NCBI GenBank assembly: GCA_022768685.1
Contig: JALEPQ010000168.1
Span: 1-46,288 of the forward strand
Direction: 5' to 3'
Source: Spirochaetia bacterium
GTDB taxonomy: Bacteria > Spirochaetota > Spirochaetia > Treponematales > Treponemataceae
DNA length: 46,288 nucleotides
Shown here: in pieces, positions 37,370 to 46,288 of the stretch
How the letters are laid out: each line of letters opens with the position of its first letter
Position numbering within the stretch: the stretch's first letter is position 1
Made by a program: the position numbers and the translations under genes
Notes under the pieces: model-generated
The model's input: the letters and a program-made list of their open reading frames with translations, nothing else
What the model was told of the DNA's origin: nothing
The model's database searches: none

Positions 37370-38230
37370 TTATAATAATCTTAACGAATAAATCAATTCT
37401 TTTTTTATAGCAAAACCATCCACAAAAAGATCTGTTCCTTCAGTTCTAATTGTACCACCATTTTCATATACAATATTATGTAAAATTGCTTTTGCAGCCT
37501 TCATATAGTATTCTTTTGAAAATGAAATTTTTGCATCCATTATATAAAAATTTTTGTTATATAAATCAGGTTTAACGGATGCCATAATAAAATCAGATTT
37601 AACTATTCTTCCTAATTCAGGCATAAAAAGTGCAACTATATAGGAAATATCACAACAGGTAAATCTGATTTCATCATCACTTTCCATTAAAAATGATGTG
37701 AAATTATAATCAAAATCAGATTCTTTTTCAGAAAGTCCGTATAAACAGTCATGATAATTCTTTAACATAGAACTGTTATCACGACCAAATAAAACCATTT
37801 TATTAGAAGGAACTGAAAGTTCAAATCCATTATTATGAAAAATTTTATATTTCTTATTCTGATATATTAAATCTTCCCGTGCCCAGTTCTTTTCCAGATT
37901 TTTTTCTATAATTGAAGAAGGAATATTACCTTGAATTACACCTTGAACTTCCAGAAAATCACCAGTTTTGCTCTGAGAAAAATTAAAAAATATTTTATCT
38001 ATATTTTTTGAAATCTGCTTAGGATTAGAAAAACCACTGTTTTCCAGAATTCTATTATACAATTCAGGATCACAATTTTTTGGAACAGAAAAATAAATAA
38101 AGCCCCGTGAATCCATCACATCAAAAGGATTCACAGAGTTTTTTTTACTTTCAGGAAGAGATCTACATCCCGAAAGTAAAACTAAAAAAATACAGATTAT
38201 GGAAATAAGTATTGCCTTAAGCTTTTGCAA
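37370..38230 (-). CDS. lipoprotein of unknown function
   Basis: Signal peptide and lipobox [17 protein letters not shown] start overlapping the ileS 3' end by 14 bp. Confidence 0.7.
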   Translation of the reverse strand: MQKLKAILISIICIFLVLLSGCRSLPESKKNSVNPFDVMDSRGFIYFSVPKNCDPELYNRILENSGFSNPKQISKNIDKIFFNFSQSKTGDFLEVQGVIQGNIPSSIIEKNLEKNWAREDLIYQNKKYKIFHNNGFELSVPSNKMVLFGRDNSSMLKNYHDCLYGLSEKESDFDYNFTSFLMESDDEIRFTCCDISYIVALFMPELGRIVKSDFIMASVKPDLYNKNFYIMDAKISFSKEYYMKAAKAILHNIVYENGGTIRTEGTDLFVDGFAIKKELIYSLRLL

Positions 38231-41200
38231 CTTTCAAACTCCATTTTTTATCATCTGATTCAACTTCAACAGGTAAAACTGAATCTGACCATTCAACATA
38301 AACTGCAAGTGTTTCATTAGCAATTAAGTCTTTGAACATTTCCATAGAAGATTTTAATGTTTCATCACCAGAAACACAAAGTGTTATTCTATCTGTAACA
38401 TTAAATCCGCTTTCTTTACGAGCATTCTGAATACCACGAATTAAATCACGAACATAACCTTCTTTCTTAAGTTCTTCTGTAACTTTAGAATCAAGACCAA
38501 CAGTTAAGGTTCCATCGTTTAATACCTTAAGATCATCTTTTTCAAAACGTTCTACAATAACTTTCTCAGTATTTAATTCTACAGAAGTTCCATCTACATC
38601 AATAGTAACTTTTGCGCCTTCAAGAATAGAAGAAATCTGTTCATTTGTAAGAGTTGTAATTACAACTGCAGCAACTTTCATCTTAGGACCAAGTTCTTTT
38701 CCTAATACCTTAAAGTTTGCCTTAGCTTTGTATTCAACAAGTTCATCTTCCCGATCATGGAATTCAACAGTCTTAACATTCAATTCTTCTGTAATAACAT
38801 CCTGCATTTCTTCAAGTACAGCTTTTTCATCAGCATTACGTGTAACAAGAGCTACAGATGCAAGTGGCTGACGATTCTTTAAGTTGAACTGATTGCGTAA
38901 ACTATGTCCCATAGAAACTGCCTTTTGTACAGTTGCCATTTTAAATTCAAGTGCTTCATTTATCCAGGCTTTATTTGCAACAGGATAATCACATAAATGA
39001 ACAGATTCTTTATCTTCATCTGTACGAAGATTCTGGAACATTTCTTCTGTAATAAATGGAACAAAAGGAGCAGCTACAGTAGCAACTGTTTTTAAAGCAA
39101 TATAAAGTGCTTCGTAAGCTTCTGCTTTATCAGTATCATTTTCTGATTTCCAGAAGCGACGACGACTACGACGAATGTACCAGTTATTGAGCTGATCAAT
39201 AAACTTAACAATTGGATCAATAGCAGCTGATAAATCATAATCATCAAGAGCTGCAGTTACATCTGCAACAAGTTTCTGTGTAATAGAAAGTAACCAGGCG
39301 TCAAGAGGATTTGAAGGAAGTTTTTTATCAAACATGTGTCCTGTTGGCTGAACTTTATCAATATTTGCATAAGTAACAAAGAAAGAATAAGAGTTCCACC
39401 ATGGAATGATGATTGATTTTAAAACATCACGTACACCATCATCTGAATATCTAAGATCATCTGCTTTAACTACAGTAGAATGAATTAAGAATAAACGAAG
39501 GGCATCTGCACCAAAACGATTGATTGCTTCAACAGGATCTGTATAGTTGCGTAAAGATTTAGACATCTTACGACCATCTGAAGCAAGTACAAGTCCATTT
39601 ACCACACAGTTCTGGAATGCAGGTTTATCAAATAAAAGAGCGGCAAGAACTGTAAGTGTATAGAACCATCCGCGAGTCTGATCAAGACCTTCTGAAATAA
39701 AGTTAGCCGGGAAGTGTTTTTCAAAATATTCTTTGTTTTCAAATGGGTAATGCTGCTGGGCATAAGGCATGCTACCTGATTCAAACCAGCAGTCAAATAC
39801 TTCTGGAATACGGTGCATTGTGCCACCACATTTTTTACAAGGAATAGTGATTTTATCAACATACTGTTTGTGTAAATCATCAGGATAAGTTCCGCTTAAA
39901 TCAGCAAGCTCCTGACGGCTTCCAACACAAAGTGCATTCTTACATTCTGGATCATCACACTTCCAGATTGGAATTGGATTACCCCAATAACGGTTACGGC
40001 TTACAGCCCAGTCTCGGGAATTGGCAAGCCATTTACCAAAACGACCTTCCTTAATGTGTGAAGGCTGCCATTTAATCTGAGAATTTGCACGAAGCAATTC
40101 TTCATGATGATCAGCTACTTTTACAAACCAGGAACCAATACCACGATAAATCAAAGGAGAACCACAACGCCAGCAGTGTGGATAAGAGTGCATGTGCTGT
40201 TCTTTCTTAACCAGCTTACCTTCTTTTTTCAGGCGGTCCATAATGTCTTTGTCACAGTCTTTTACAAAACGGCCTGCATAATCAGGAACTTCATTTGTAA
40301 ATTTACATTCTGCATCAATAGGTTCAACTTCAGGAACACCAGAACCTGCAAAAACTTTATGGTCATCTTCACCAAAAGCAGGTGCAATATGAACAATACC
40401 AGTACCATCTTCTGTAGAAACATAGTCTGCATTGAACATACGGAATGCGCCATCAGTACATTTCTGTTTTGAATCTTCTTCACATTTTGCAGCATCAGCA
40501 TACTGACTAAAATATGGGAACAATGGTTCGTAGCGGGCACCAATAAAGTCTCTACCTTTTGCTTTGTAAATGATTTCGTAATCCTCTGGATTTTTATAAT
40601 AAGCAGGAACACGAGCTTCAGCAAAGATATAGTAGTCACCTGATTCTTTATCAAGAAGTTTTACATAATCCAAATCTGGTCCCATACAAAGGCCAAGGTT
40701 TGAAGGAAGAGTCCAAGGTGTTGTTGTCCATGCAATAAAGTATGTTTTACCATTAGCCATATCAGGATCATCAATTGCGTCAGGAGCTTTTGTAATCTTA
40801 AAACGAACAGTAACAGTCATATCATTTACATCTTTATATCCCTGTGCCAGTTCGTGAGTAGAAAGAACTGTAGAACAACGTGGACAATATGGAAGAATGT
40901 ATTTTCTTTCATAAATAAGCTGTTTATCCCAAAGCTGTTTTGCAATCCACCAGATAGATTCAATGTATTCTGGGTTCATTGTTTTGTAATCATGGTCAAA
41001 ATCAACCCAGCGTCCCATACGAGTAATTGTCTGACGCCATTCTGATGTATATTTAAGAACAGAAGCTTTACAAGCATCATTGAATTTATCAACACCAAGT
41101 TCTTCAATTTCGTGTTTTGAGTTTATGCCTAATTCTTTTTCAATTAAATTTTCTACAGGAAGTCCGTGACAGTCCCATCCAAAGCGACGTTCAACTTTCT

Positions 41201-41432
41201 TTCCCTTCATTGTCTGATAACGAGGAATAATATCTTTAATTGTAGATGGAATAAAATGTCCAAAGTGAGGGAGTCCTGTTGCAAATGGAGGACCATCAAA
41301 AAATACAAAATCCTCTGCACCTTCTCGCTGGCTAATAGACTTATTGAAAATATCATTTTTCTGCCAGAATTTTAAAACTTCTTCTTCCTGTTTAGGAAAA
41401 TCAACCTTTGGGTCAACTGGTTTATAACTCAT
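38217..41432 (-). CDS. ileS: isoleucyl-tRNA synthetase
   Basis: HIGH-like PHFGHFIP, KMSKSLRN, FDGPPFATGLPHFGHF, WDCHGLPVE; 1071 aa. Confidence 0.98.
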   Translation of the reverse strand: MSYKPVDPKVDFPKQEEEVLKFWQKNDIFNKSISQREGAEDFVFFDGPPFATGLPHFGHFIPSTIKDIIPRYQTMKGKKVERRFGWDCHGLPVENLIEKELGINSKHEIEELGVDKFNDACKASVLKYTSEWRQTITRMGRWVDFDHDYKTMNPEYIESIWWIAKQLWDKQLIYERKYILPYCPRCSTVLSTHELAQGYKDVNDMTVTVRFKITKAPDAIDDPDMANGKTYFIAWTTTPWTLPSNLGLCMGPDLDYVKLLDKESGDYYIFAEARVPAYYKNPEDYEIIYKAKGRDFIGARYEPLFPYFSQYADAAKCEEDSKQKCTDGAFRMFNADYVSTEDGTGIVHIAPAFGEDDHKVFAGSGVPEVEPIDAECKFTNEVPDYAGRFVKDCDKDIMDRLKKEGKLVKKEQHMHSYPHCWRCGSPLIYRGIGSWFVKVADHHEELLRANSQIKWQPSHIKEGRFGKWLANSRDWAVSRNRYWGNPIPIWKCDDPECKNALCVGSRQELADLSGTYPDDLHKQYVDKITIPCKKCGGTMHRIPEVFDCWFESGSMPYAQQHYPFENKEYFEKHFPANFISEGLDQTRGWFYTLTVLAALLFDKPAFQNCVVNGLVLASDGRKMSKSLRNYTDPVEAINRFGADALRLFLIHSTVVKADDLRYSDDGVRDVLKSIIIPWWNSYSFFVTYANIDKVQPTGHMFDKKLPSNPLDAWLLSITQKLVADVTAALDDYDLSAAIDPIVKFIDQLNNWYIRRSRRRFWKSENDTDKAEAYEALYIALKTVATVAAPFVPFITEEMFQNLRTDEDKESVHLCDYPVANKAWINEALEFKMATVQKAVSMGHSLRNQFNLKNRQPLASVALVTRNADEKAVLEEMQDVITEELNVKTVEFHDREDELVEYKAKANFKVLGKELGPKMKVAAVVITTLTNEQISSILEGAKVTIDVDGTSVELNTEKVIVERFEKDDLKVLNDGTLTVGLDSKVTEELKKEGYVRDLIRGIQNARKESGFNVTDRITLCVSGDETLKSSMEMFKDLIANETLAVYVEWSDSVLPVEVESDDKKWSLKVAKA

Positions 41433-41547
41433 TTATTTATCCTTTATATAAATATTATTTAATTTAAAATCATAAAATAATATCGTATTTAACGTAAATA
41501 TTCTACTATGTTGAAAATTTCTAATATCGGAGATTTTATACAGGAAG

Positions 41548-42369
41548 CTATTGTTTTATATTATTTTTTGAATCAGACATCTTTCTGTTGTAAACAAACA
41601 TTGAATATCCCTGTTTATTAATATCTGCAAGAAATTTTATATAATAACTTTCAGGATAAACTTTCAAAGCATTATTCAAGTGAACAGAAGATTCTTCATA
41701 TTTTTTCATATCAAATAAAACCTGACTTATAAACATTTCTGCATAAAAAACATCACAAGGTTTCTTAGAAATTTCCAAAGCTGTTTCTAAAGTTTTTAAA
41801 GCTTTATTTTTTCCACCACCACTTACAGCAGGAGCCCAATAGAACCACTGTGCATAATGAGTTAAAGCATAAGCATCTTTTGAATCAAGATTGAGAGCTT
41901 TTTCATAATACTCTTTTATTTTAAGACCGTATTTTATAGTACCTGAAACAGGGTTATAAGTCATAATACAGGAAAAAAGATCTGCGGTTGTAGAAAATAA
42001 CCATGAACTTACAGAAGAATGACCTGCTATATAAGATTCTGAAATATCAATTTGTTTTTGAAAACCACTTACAAAATAATCATCATTAGCTTTGTTATCC
42101 CACATGTAGTTGTATTCTTCAAGAATAAATAAATTATCAAGAATAATTTTTTCCTGTTCTGAATCAGAATCCAATTCATTTTTCTGCCAGAAATCACTCC
42201 AATAAGAATGAAGATAATCTGAAGCTTTATTTCTGTCTTCATATCCGGTAAGTTGAACTCTAAGATCAAGGAAAGTTTCCAGGGCAAAATTAAAATTAAC
42301 TTTTTCTTTTGAAAACAAATTTACAGAAATTAAAAACAAACTAAGTAAAATACAAATTTTCTTTTTCAT
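41548..42369 (-). CDS. secreted TPR-like protein of unknown function
   Basis: True start probably ATG 42369 (MKKKICILLSLFLISVNLFSKE signal peptide); track start 42480 lies inside the repeat element. Confidence 0.75.
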   Translation of the reverse strand: MKKKICILLSLFLISVNLFSKEKVNFNFALETFLDLRVQLTGYEDRNKASDYLHSYWSDFWQKNELDSDSEQEKIILDNLFILEEYNYMWDNKANDDYFVSGFQKQIDISESYIAGHSSVSSWLFSTTADLFSCIMTYNPVSGTIKYGLKIKEYYEKALNLDSKDAYALTHYAQWFYWAPAVSGGGKNKALKTLETALEISKKPCDVFYAEMFISQVLFDMKKYEESSVHLNNALKVYPESYYIKFLADINKQGYSMFVYNRKMSDSKNNIKQ

Positions 42370-42415
42370 GATAAAAAAATAACATATTTTTAAGTACCTA
42401 TCAAACCTTTTGAAA

Positions 42416-42628
42416 CAGGGCAAACGCATTATAAACAAATATCCGATTTTTTGGCTCCCAGTCACGGTTGCGTGATTCAAAACCGCGCAATAATGCGCTA
42501 CACGCTTTTTGTGGTATAGAAACTATTGAACTGCCGCTTCGCAGCAGCCACAAAAAGAGTTTTTTTGAACCACGCCCCGCTCCTTCGCACCAACATTACG
42601 GAAAAGCATTTATAATGCGTTTGCCCTG
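42416..42628. mobile_element. MITE-like element with 20-bp perfect terminal inverted repeats (copy 1)
   Basis: CAGGGCAAACGCATTATAAA (42416-42435) ... TTTATAATGCGTTTGCCCTG (42609-42628); internal hairpins GCGCA-ATAA-TGCGC (42485-42498) and CTTTTTGTGG/CCACAAAAAG (42505-42514/42548-42557). Confidence 0.8.
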
Positions 42629-42683
42629 TTCATAACATTGACTTTACTTGAAAATCTTACTAACTTTTTAAAAAGGTGAACTT

Positions 42684-43310
42684 ATGATAAAGAATATTAT
42701 TTTTGACATTGGTGGAGTTCTTGTTGAATTCAGTCCTGAAAAGATATTAAGAAAAATGGGACTTCCAGAAACAGAAGTTTTAGAAATTGCAAAAACAACA
42801 TCGTTGGGTCCACATTGGAAAGAGCTGGACAGAGGTGTTATGTCAAAAGAAGAAGTTTTTGAACTTATGCTTTCCGAAACAAAAGAAGAATACAAAGCTG
42901 ATGCAAGACGTTTTCTTTATGATGAAGTTTTATCAACTGTAAAAAGTTTTGATTATTCTGAAGAATGGTTAAGAGAACTAAAATCACGGGGATACAACAT
43001 CTACCTGCTTACAAACTATCCTGACTGGATGTTTGACTATCATTGGACTAATACTTTTACATTTACCAAATCTGTTGATGGAAAGGTTGTTTCTGCTGTT
43101 GTAAAGCAGATTAAACCTGATGAAGAAATTTACACTACACTTCTAAAAAAATACAATCTTATTCCAGAAGAATCTGTTTTTATTGACGATAAAGCAGAAA
43201 ATATTCAGACTGCAAAGGCATTAAAAATAAACGGAATCCAGTTTACAAATATTAAGGACGTAAAAAATAAACTGAACTCCCTTTTAGAAAACCAGAATGC
43301 CATTTTATAG
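42684..43310 (+). CDS. HAD-superfamily (HAD-IA) hydrolase
   Basis: IIFDIGGVLVEFSPE, YLLTNYPDW, KPDEEIYTTLLKKYNLIPEESVFIDDKAENIQTAKALKINGIQF; AAAGGTG upstream. Confidence 0.93.
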   Translation: MIKNIIFDIGGVLVEFSPEKILRKMGLPETEVLEIAKTTSLGPHWKELDRGVMSKEEVFELMLSETKEEYKADARRFLYDEVLSTVKSFDYSEEWLRELKSRGYNIYLLTNYPDWMFDYHWTNTFTFTKSVDGKVVSAVVKQIKPDEEIYTTLLKKYNLIPEESVFIDDKAENIQTAKALKINGIQFTNIKDVKNKLNSLLENQNAIL

Positions 43311-43325
43311 ATGGCAAGAATATCC

Positions 43326-45488
43326 TCATAGACCCATTTTATACCGCTGCTGTTTTTCCATAAAATCCCAGAAATCTTCTGAAGACTTTGGTTTTGAAAA
43401 ATAGAACCCCTGAATTGCATCACAGTTTAGTTTACGAAGAAATTCCAGCTGGTCAGAATTTTCTACTCCTTCAGCAACAATTTTCATTTCTTTAAAATGA
43501 GCCAGTTCAATTACATGACGAATAATTTCATCGCCACCAGGATCACCAATAAAATCAATAAGACTCTTATCCAATTTTACAACATCAAATGGCAGAAGAT
43601 TTAAATTTTCCAGAGAAGAATAACCAGATCCAAAATCATCCATGTGGATTCTAAATCCATTTTCTTTTAAATCTACAGTTAATTTTTTAATCTGCCTGTC
43701 TGCTGTGGTTGCAGATTCGGTAAGTTCAATAGGAACAAAGAACGAAAGAATTCCTATTTCATCTACAATCTGTTTGTAACGTTCAATTGTACCTTCGTGA
43801 AGAAGACTTACTCTGGAAAGATTTATGGAAACTGGCACTGCTTCCATTCCCGCATCCTGCCAGGCTTTTATATAGATGCAGACTTTTCTGAAAACATATT
43901 CATCCAGACGAACAATTAACCCATCCTTTTCAAAAACATCTATAAATTCTGCTGGAGGAACCATTGTTCCATCCTGACGTACCCAACGAACTAAGGCTTC
44001 TGCACCAATAACCATTTCTGATTTTGCATCAAATTTTGGCTGAAACCAAACTTTAAACTCTTCGTTTTTTATGGCATCTTCAAAGGAAGCTTCCAGCATA
44101 TTTGTTTTATATAACTTTGAACTAACAGGACCTTCAAAATTTGCAATATTTTTCTCAAAATTATGTTTTATACTTTTTGCAGCAAGTAATGCTCTGTCAC
44201 ATATTACATTTGCAGGAAGTTTATGATCTACACTTTTATATTCACCATAGTTAACTTTAAAATTTTTGATTGGTGAATTATCCTTAATCTTTTTGCAGTT
44301 TTCTTCAAACACTGCATAATCATTTACAAATTCATTTTCGCAGATACTGGCAAAACTGTTTGAGCCATAACGGGAAACATAAATACAATTTTCAAGAGAA
44401 GAATAAGTATCTGCCAGATATTTCAATACCTGATCACATTTTTTTGTACCATAAAGGGCATTCAGCTGCTTAAAATTTTCAATATCCGCCATGATGACTG
44501 TATAAACTTTATTTGGATTATTTCTTAAAAGTTTATCTACATAATTACAAAAGGCATTTCTAAGAAGAAGTCCAGTAAGTTCATCATGTTCAGCTTTGTA
44601 AACCTGTTTTGCACTGGAAGCCATCTTCAAAATCAGAAGTACCATGATAATACAAATCATAACTGAAGAAATAATACTTTCAGGTATTACATTTGCACTT
44701 TTTGACCACCCGCCAACAGGTTCAATAGACAGATGCCATACATCATTAGGCACTTCAATAGGGATATCAACTAATCTGGAAATATCACCATAACAGTCTT
44801 TAAAAATAAAGCCATATTCATCTGTTACAGTATCTGAATTATCCTCTTTCCAGACTGCAAATCTATATCCTGAATTAATATGATCAACCTGATTTAAAGC
44901 CTTAATTACAAATTCATGCCAGTCTAAAACAACAACGGCAAAAGCCTTAAATTCATTATCTTCAAAAATAGGATTACGGATAATAAAACCTACACCATCT
45001 TCTACCAGACGATGAGGTCCTGCTACTGTAATTTGTTTTGTATCAATAGCAAGTTGAGCCCTTGGTCCCTGAACAGGATCCTTAAGCATATTAAATCCTA
45101 TGGTAGCTGCATTTACTGATTCAGGATACGCAACTTCAATAATACCAGCTGGAGCAATATAAAGACTTCCTAAAGAGTTATCATGGGAAAACAAAGTACA
45201 AAGCTGATCAAAATTTTCACACACCTGGTCGCCATATTGTATGTAAATATTTTTGAGGATTTTACTGGTTTCTATACTGTGGTTAAGCGAAAGAAGAATT
45301 CCAGAAGCAATACTTTCTCCGTAGATTTTTGCAGCCGAAATATCATTCTTCTTTTTATACTCTTGTATATTAGAAATAATCAGAACCTGAAAAATAATAC
45401 ACAAAAAGAGTATAAGGAAAATAACCTTCAACTGACTACTGGAAATAAATCCCAATAATCTGATAACTCTATTCCGATGTTTCTTCAT
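43326..45488 (-). CDS. CHASE-degenerate GGDEF-EAL protein, probable c-di-GMP phosphodiesterase
   Basis: N-terminal TM, CHASE-like sensor, TM, DELTGLLLRNAF...RYGSNSFA (degenerate GGDEF), intact EAL motifs EALVRW, NLSR, ELTES, DDFGSGYSSL, KLDKSL, EGVEN, QGFYFSKP. Confidence 0.93.
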   Translation of the reverse strand: MKKHRNRVIRLLGFISSSQLKVIFLILFLCIIFQVLIISNIQEYKKKNDISAAKIYGESIASGILLSLNHSIETSKILKNIYIQYGDQVCENFDQLCTLFSHDNSLGSLYIAPAGIIEVAYPESVNAATIGFNMLKDPVQGPRAQLAIDTKQITVAGPHRLVEDGVGFIIRNPIFEDNEFKAFAVVVLDWHEFVIKALNQVDHINSGYRFAVWKEDNSDTVTDEYGFIFKDCYGDISRLVDIPIEVPNDVWHLSIEPVGGWSKSANVIPESIISSVMICIIMVLLILKMASSAKQVYKAEHDELTGLLLRNAFCNYVDKLLRNNPNKVYTVIMADIENFKQLNALYGTKKCDQVLKYLADTYSSLENCIYVSRYGSNSFASICENEFVNDYAVFEENCKKIKDNSPIKNFKVNYGEYKSVDHKLPANVICDRALLAAKSIKHNFEKNIANFEGPVSSKLYKTNMLEASFEDAIKNEEFKVWFQPKFDAKSEMVIGAEALVRWVRQDGTMVPPAEFIDVFEKDGLIVRLDEYVFRKVCIYIKAWQDAGMEAVPVSINLSRVSLLHEGTIERYKQIVDEIGILSFFVPIELTESATTADRQIKKLTVDLKENGFRIHMDDFGSGYSSLENLNLLPFDVVKLDKSLIDFIGDPGGDEIIRHVIELAHFKEMKIVAEGVENSDQLEFLRKLNCDAIQGFYFSKPKSSEDFWDFMEKQQRYKMGL

Positions 45489-45537
45489 ACATTAATATTA
45501 TATACCTTTTTTCCAAATTCTTGACTTATTTTTTTTG

Positions 45538-46095
45538 TTATTTTATCTTTTTACCGTCACTGAAAGCTTTTCCTACAACCTCTCCCAGTTTTACATAATT
45601 ATGGTTTACAGAATCATAAGTTATGGCTTCAAGCTTTGTAACATCAATTTTTCCATCAGTAAGAACAGATTCATCAGCAGAAACATTGATGATATTTCCT
45701 ACCATACAGCCAGTTGATTCTTCATAACTTACAAGTTCACATTCAAGGCACATAGGCAATTCGTTTATTACAGGAGCATCTACAAATTCAGATTTTGAAA
45801 CTGTAAAACCACATTTTGCAAGTTTTTCAGGTTCATTATTTCCACTGACAATACCAAGATAGTCACATTCTACAACATGTTTTGCATCTGCCATGCTTAC
45901 TGTAAAGGCTTTTTTTGCAAGAAGATTCTTTGAAGTCTTATGAGAAGGATCAATACAAATACCAATTTGATTAGTATCATGGATTCCACCCCATGCAGCA
46001 TTCATTGCATCAGGTTTTCCATTTTCATCATAAGTACCAATAATTAAAACTGGCATAGGATACAAATAAGTCTGTTTACCAAAATTCTTTTTCAT
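45538..46095 (-). CDS. flavin reductase-like domain protein (flavoredoxin-like)
   Basis: YPMPVLIIGTYDENGKPDAMNAAWGGIHDTNQIGICIDPSHKTSKNLLAKKAFTVSMADAKHV...DYLGIVSGNNEPEKLAKCGFTVSKSEFVDAPVINELPMCLECEL. Confidence 0.9.
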   Translation of the reverse strand: MKKNFGKQTYLYPMPVLIIGTYDENGKPDAMNAAWGGIHDTNQIGICIDPSHKTSKNLLAKKAFTVSMADAKHVVECDYLGIVSGNNEPEKLAKCGFTVSKSEFVDAPVINELPMCLECELVSYEESTGCMVGNIINVSADESVLTDGKIDVTKLEAITYDSVNHNYVKLGEVVGKAFSDGKKIK

Positions 46096-46150
46096 ATTTA
46101 ACCTCTTATTAATTATTTTATATCACAATTAGATTTATAATCTATATCAT

Positions 46151-46288
46151 CAGGGCAAACGCATTATAAATGCTTTTCCGTAATGTTGGTGCGAAGGAGC
46201 GGGGCGTGGTTCAAAAACACTCTTTTTGTGGCTGCTGCGAAGCGGCAGTTCAATAGTTTCTATACCACAAAAAGCGTGTAGCGCATTA
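46151..46288. mobile_element. MITE-like element copy 2 (inverted relative to copy 1, truncated by window end)
   Basis: 138 bp matching the reverse complement of copy 1 from its terminal CAGGGCAAACGCATTATAAA, with a single mismatch by eye (ttcaaaaacac vs ttcaaaaaaac). Confidence 0.85.

Noticed and set aside
40262-40654. 130-aa and 93-aa (39599-39880) alternative-frame minus-strand ORFs inside ileS
   Set aside because: Overlap the well-supported IleS frame; low-complexity translations without domains or ribosome sites
41433-41547. Possible T-box or attenuator leader upstream of ileS
   Set aside because: No T-box core, specifier stem or terminator/antiterminator seen; only an AAAGGA ribosome site and AT-rich sequence
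42370-42480. N-terminal extension MNHATVTGSQKIGYLFIMRLPCFKRFDRYLKICYFFI of the TPR-like ORF
   Set aside because: Mostly encoded by the MITE-like element and its flank; a signal peptide starts cleanly at ATG 42369
1-46288. CRISPR arrays, tRNA/rRNA genes, prophage or defence systems
   Set aside because: No regularly spaced direct repeats, no tRNA-like cloverleaf or rRNA segments, and no recognisable cas, integrase, toxin-antitoxin or restriction genes among the ORFs

Overview
This 46.3 kb AT-rich window looks like a spirochete chromosome, most likely a gut or rumen Treponema (inference from gene content and order; no species call). The left half, on the minus strand, is a long flagellar export/motor operon: flbD-motA-motB-fliL-fliM-fliY-fliO-fliP-fliQ-fliR-flhB-flhA-flhF-flhG-(membrane protein)-fliA/whiG-fapA-like-(hypothetical)-(SwrB-like protein). 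It runs into galM and the start of a V-type ATPase operon (E, DUF2764, A; A is cut by the window edge). The right half holds a two-component system, hemW, lepB, smpB, a sua5-like gene, a DivIC/FtsB-like gene, ileS, an unusual uracil-phosphoribosyltransferase-like protein, lipoproteins, a HAD phosphatase, a CHASE-degenerate GGDEF-EAL protein and a flavin-reductase-like protein. Most noteworthy: (1) a five-gene plus-strand cluster (27347-35658) behind a perfect sigma-28 -10 match (GCCGATAA), coding for a ~1146-aa acidic repetitive protein, an unknown protein, two tandem Maf/DUF115 motility-accessory-like proteins and a membrane protein with a degenerate GGDEF-like domain. This is a candidate flagellin-modification or motility module. 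(2) A 213-bp MITE-like element with perfect 20-bp terminal inverted repeats and internal hairpins, plus a second, inverted, nearly identical copy cut off at the right edge. (3) A SwrB-like protein downstream of the flagellar sigma factor. (4) Several genes, most clearly smpB, whose -10 box is only 7-8 nt from the ATG with no visible Shine-Dalgarno, suggesting leaderless mRNAs. All calls come from reading sequence and translations; no database search was run.
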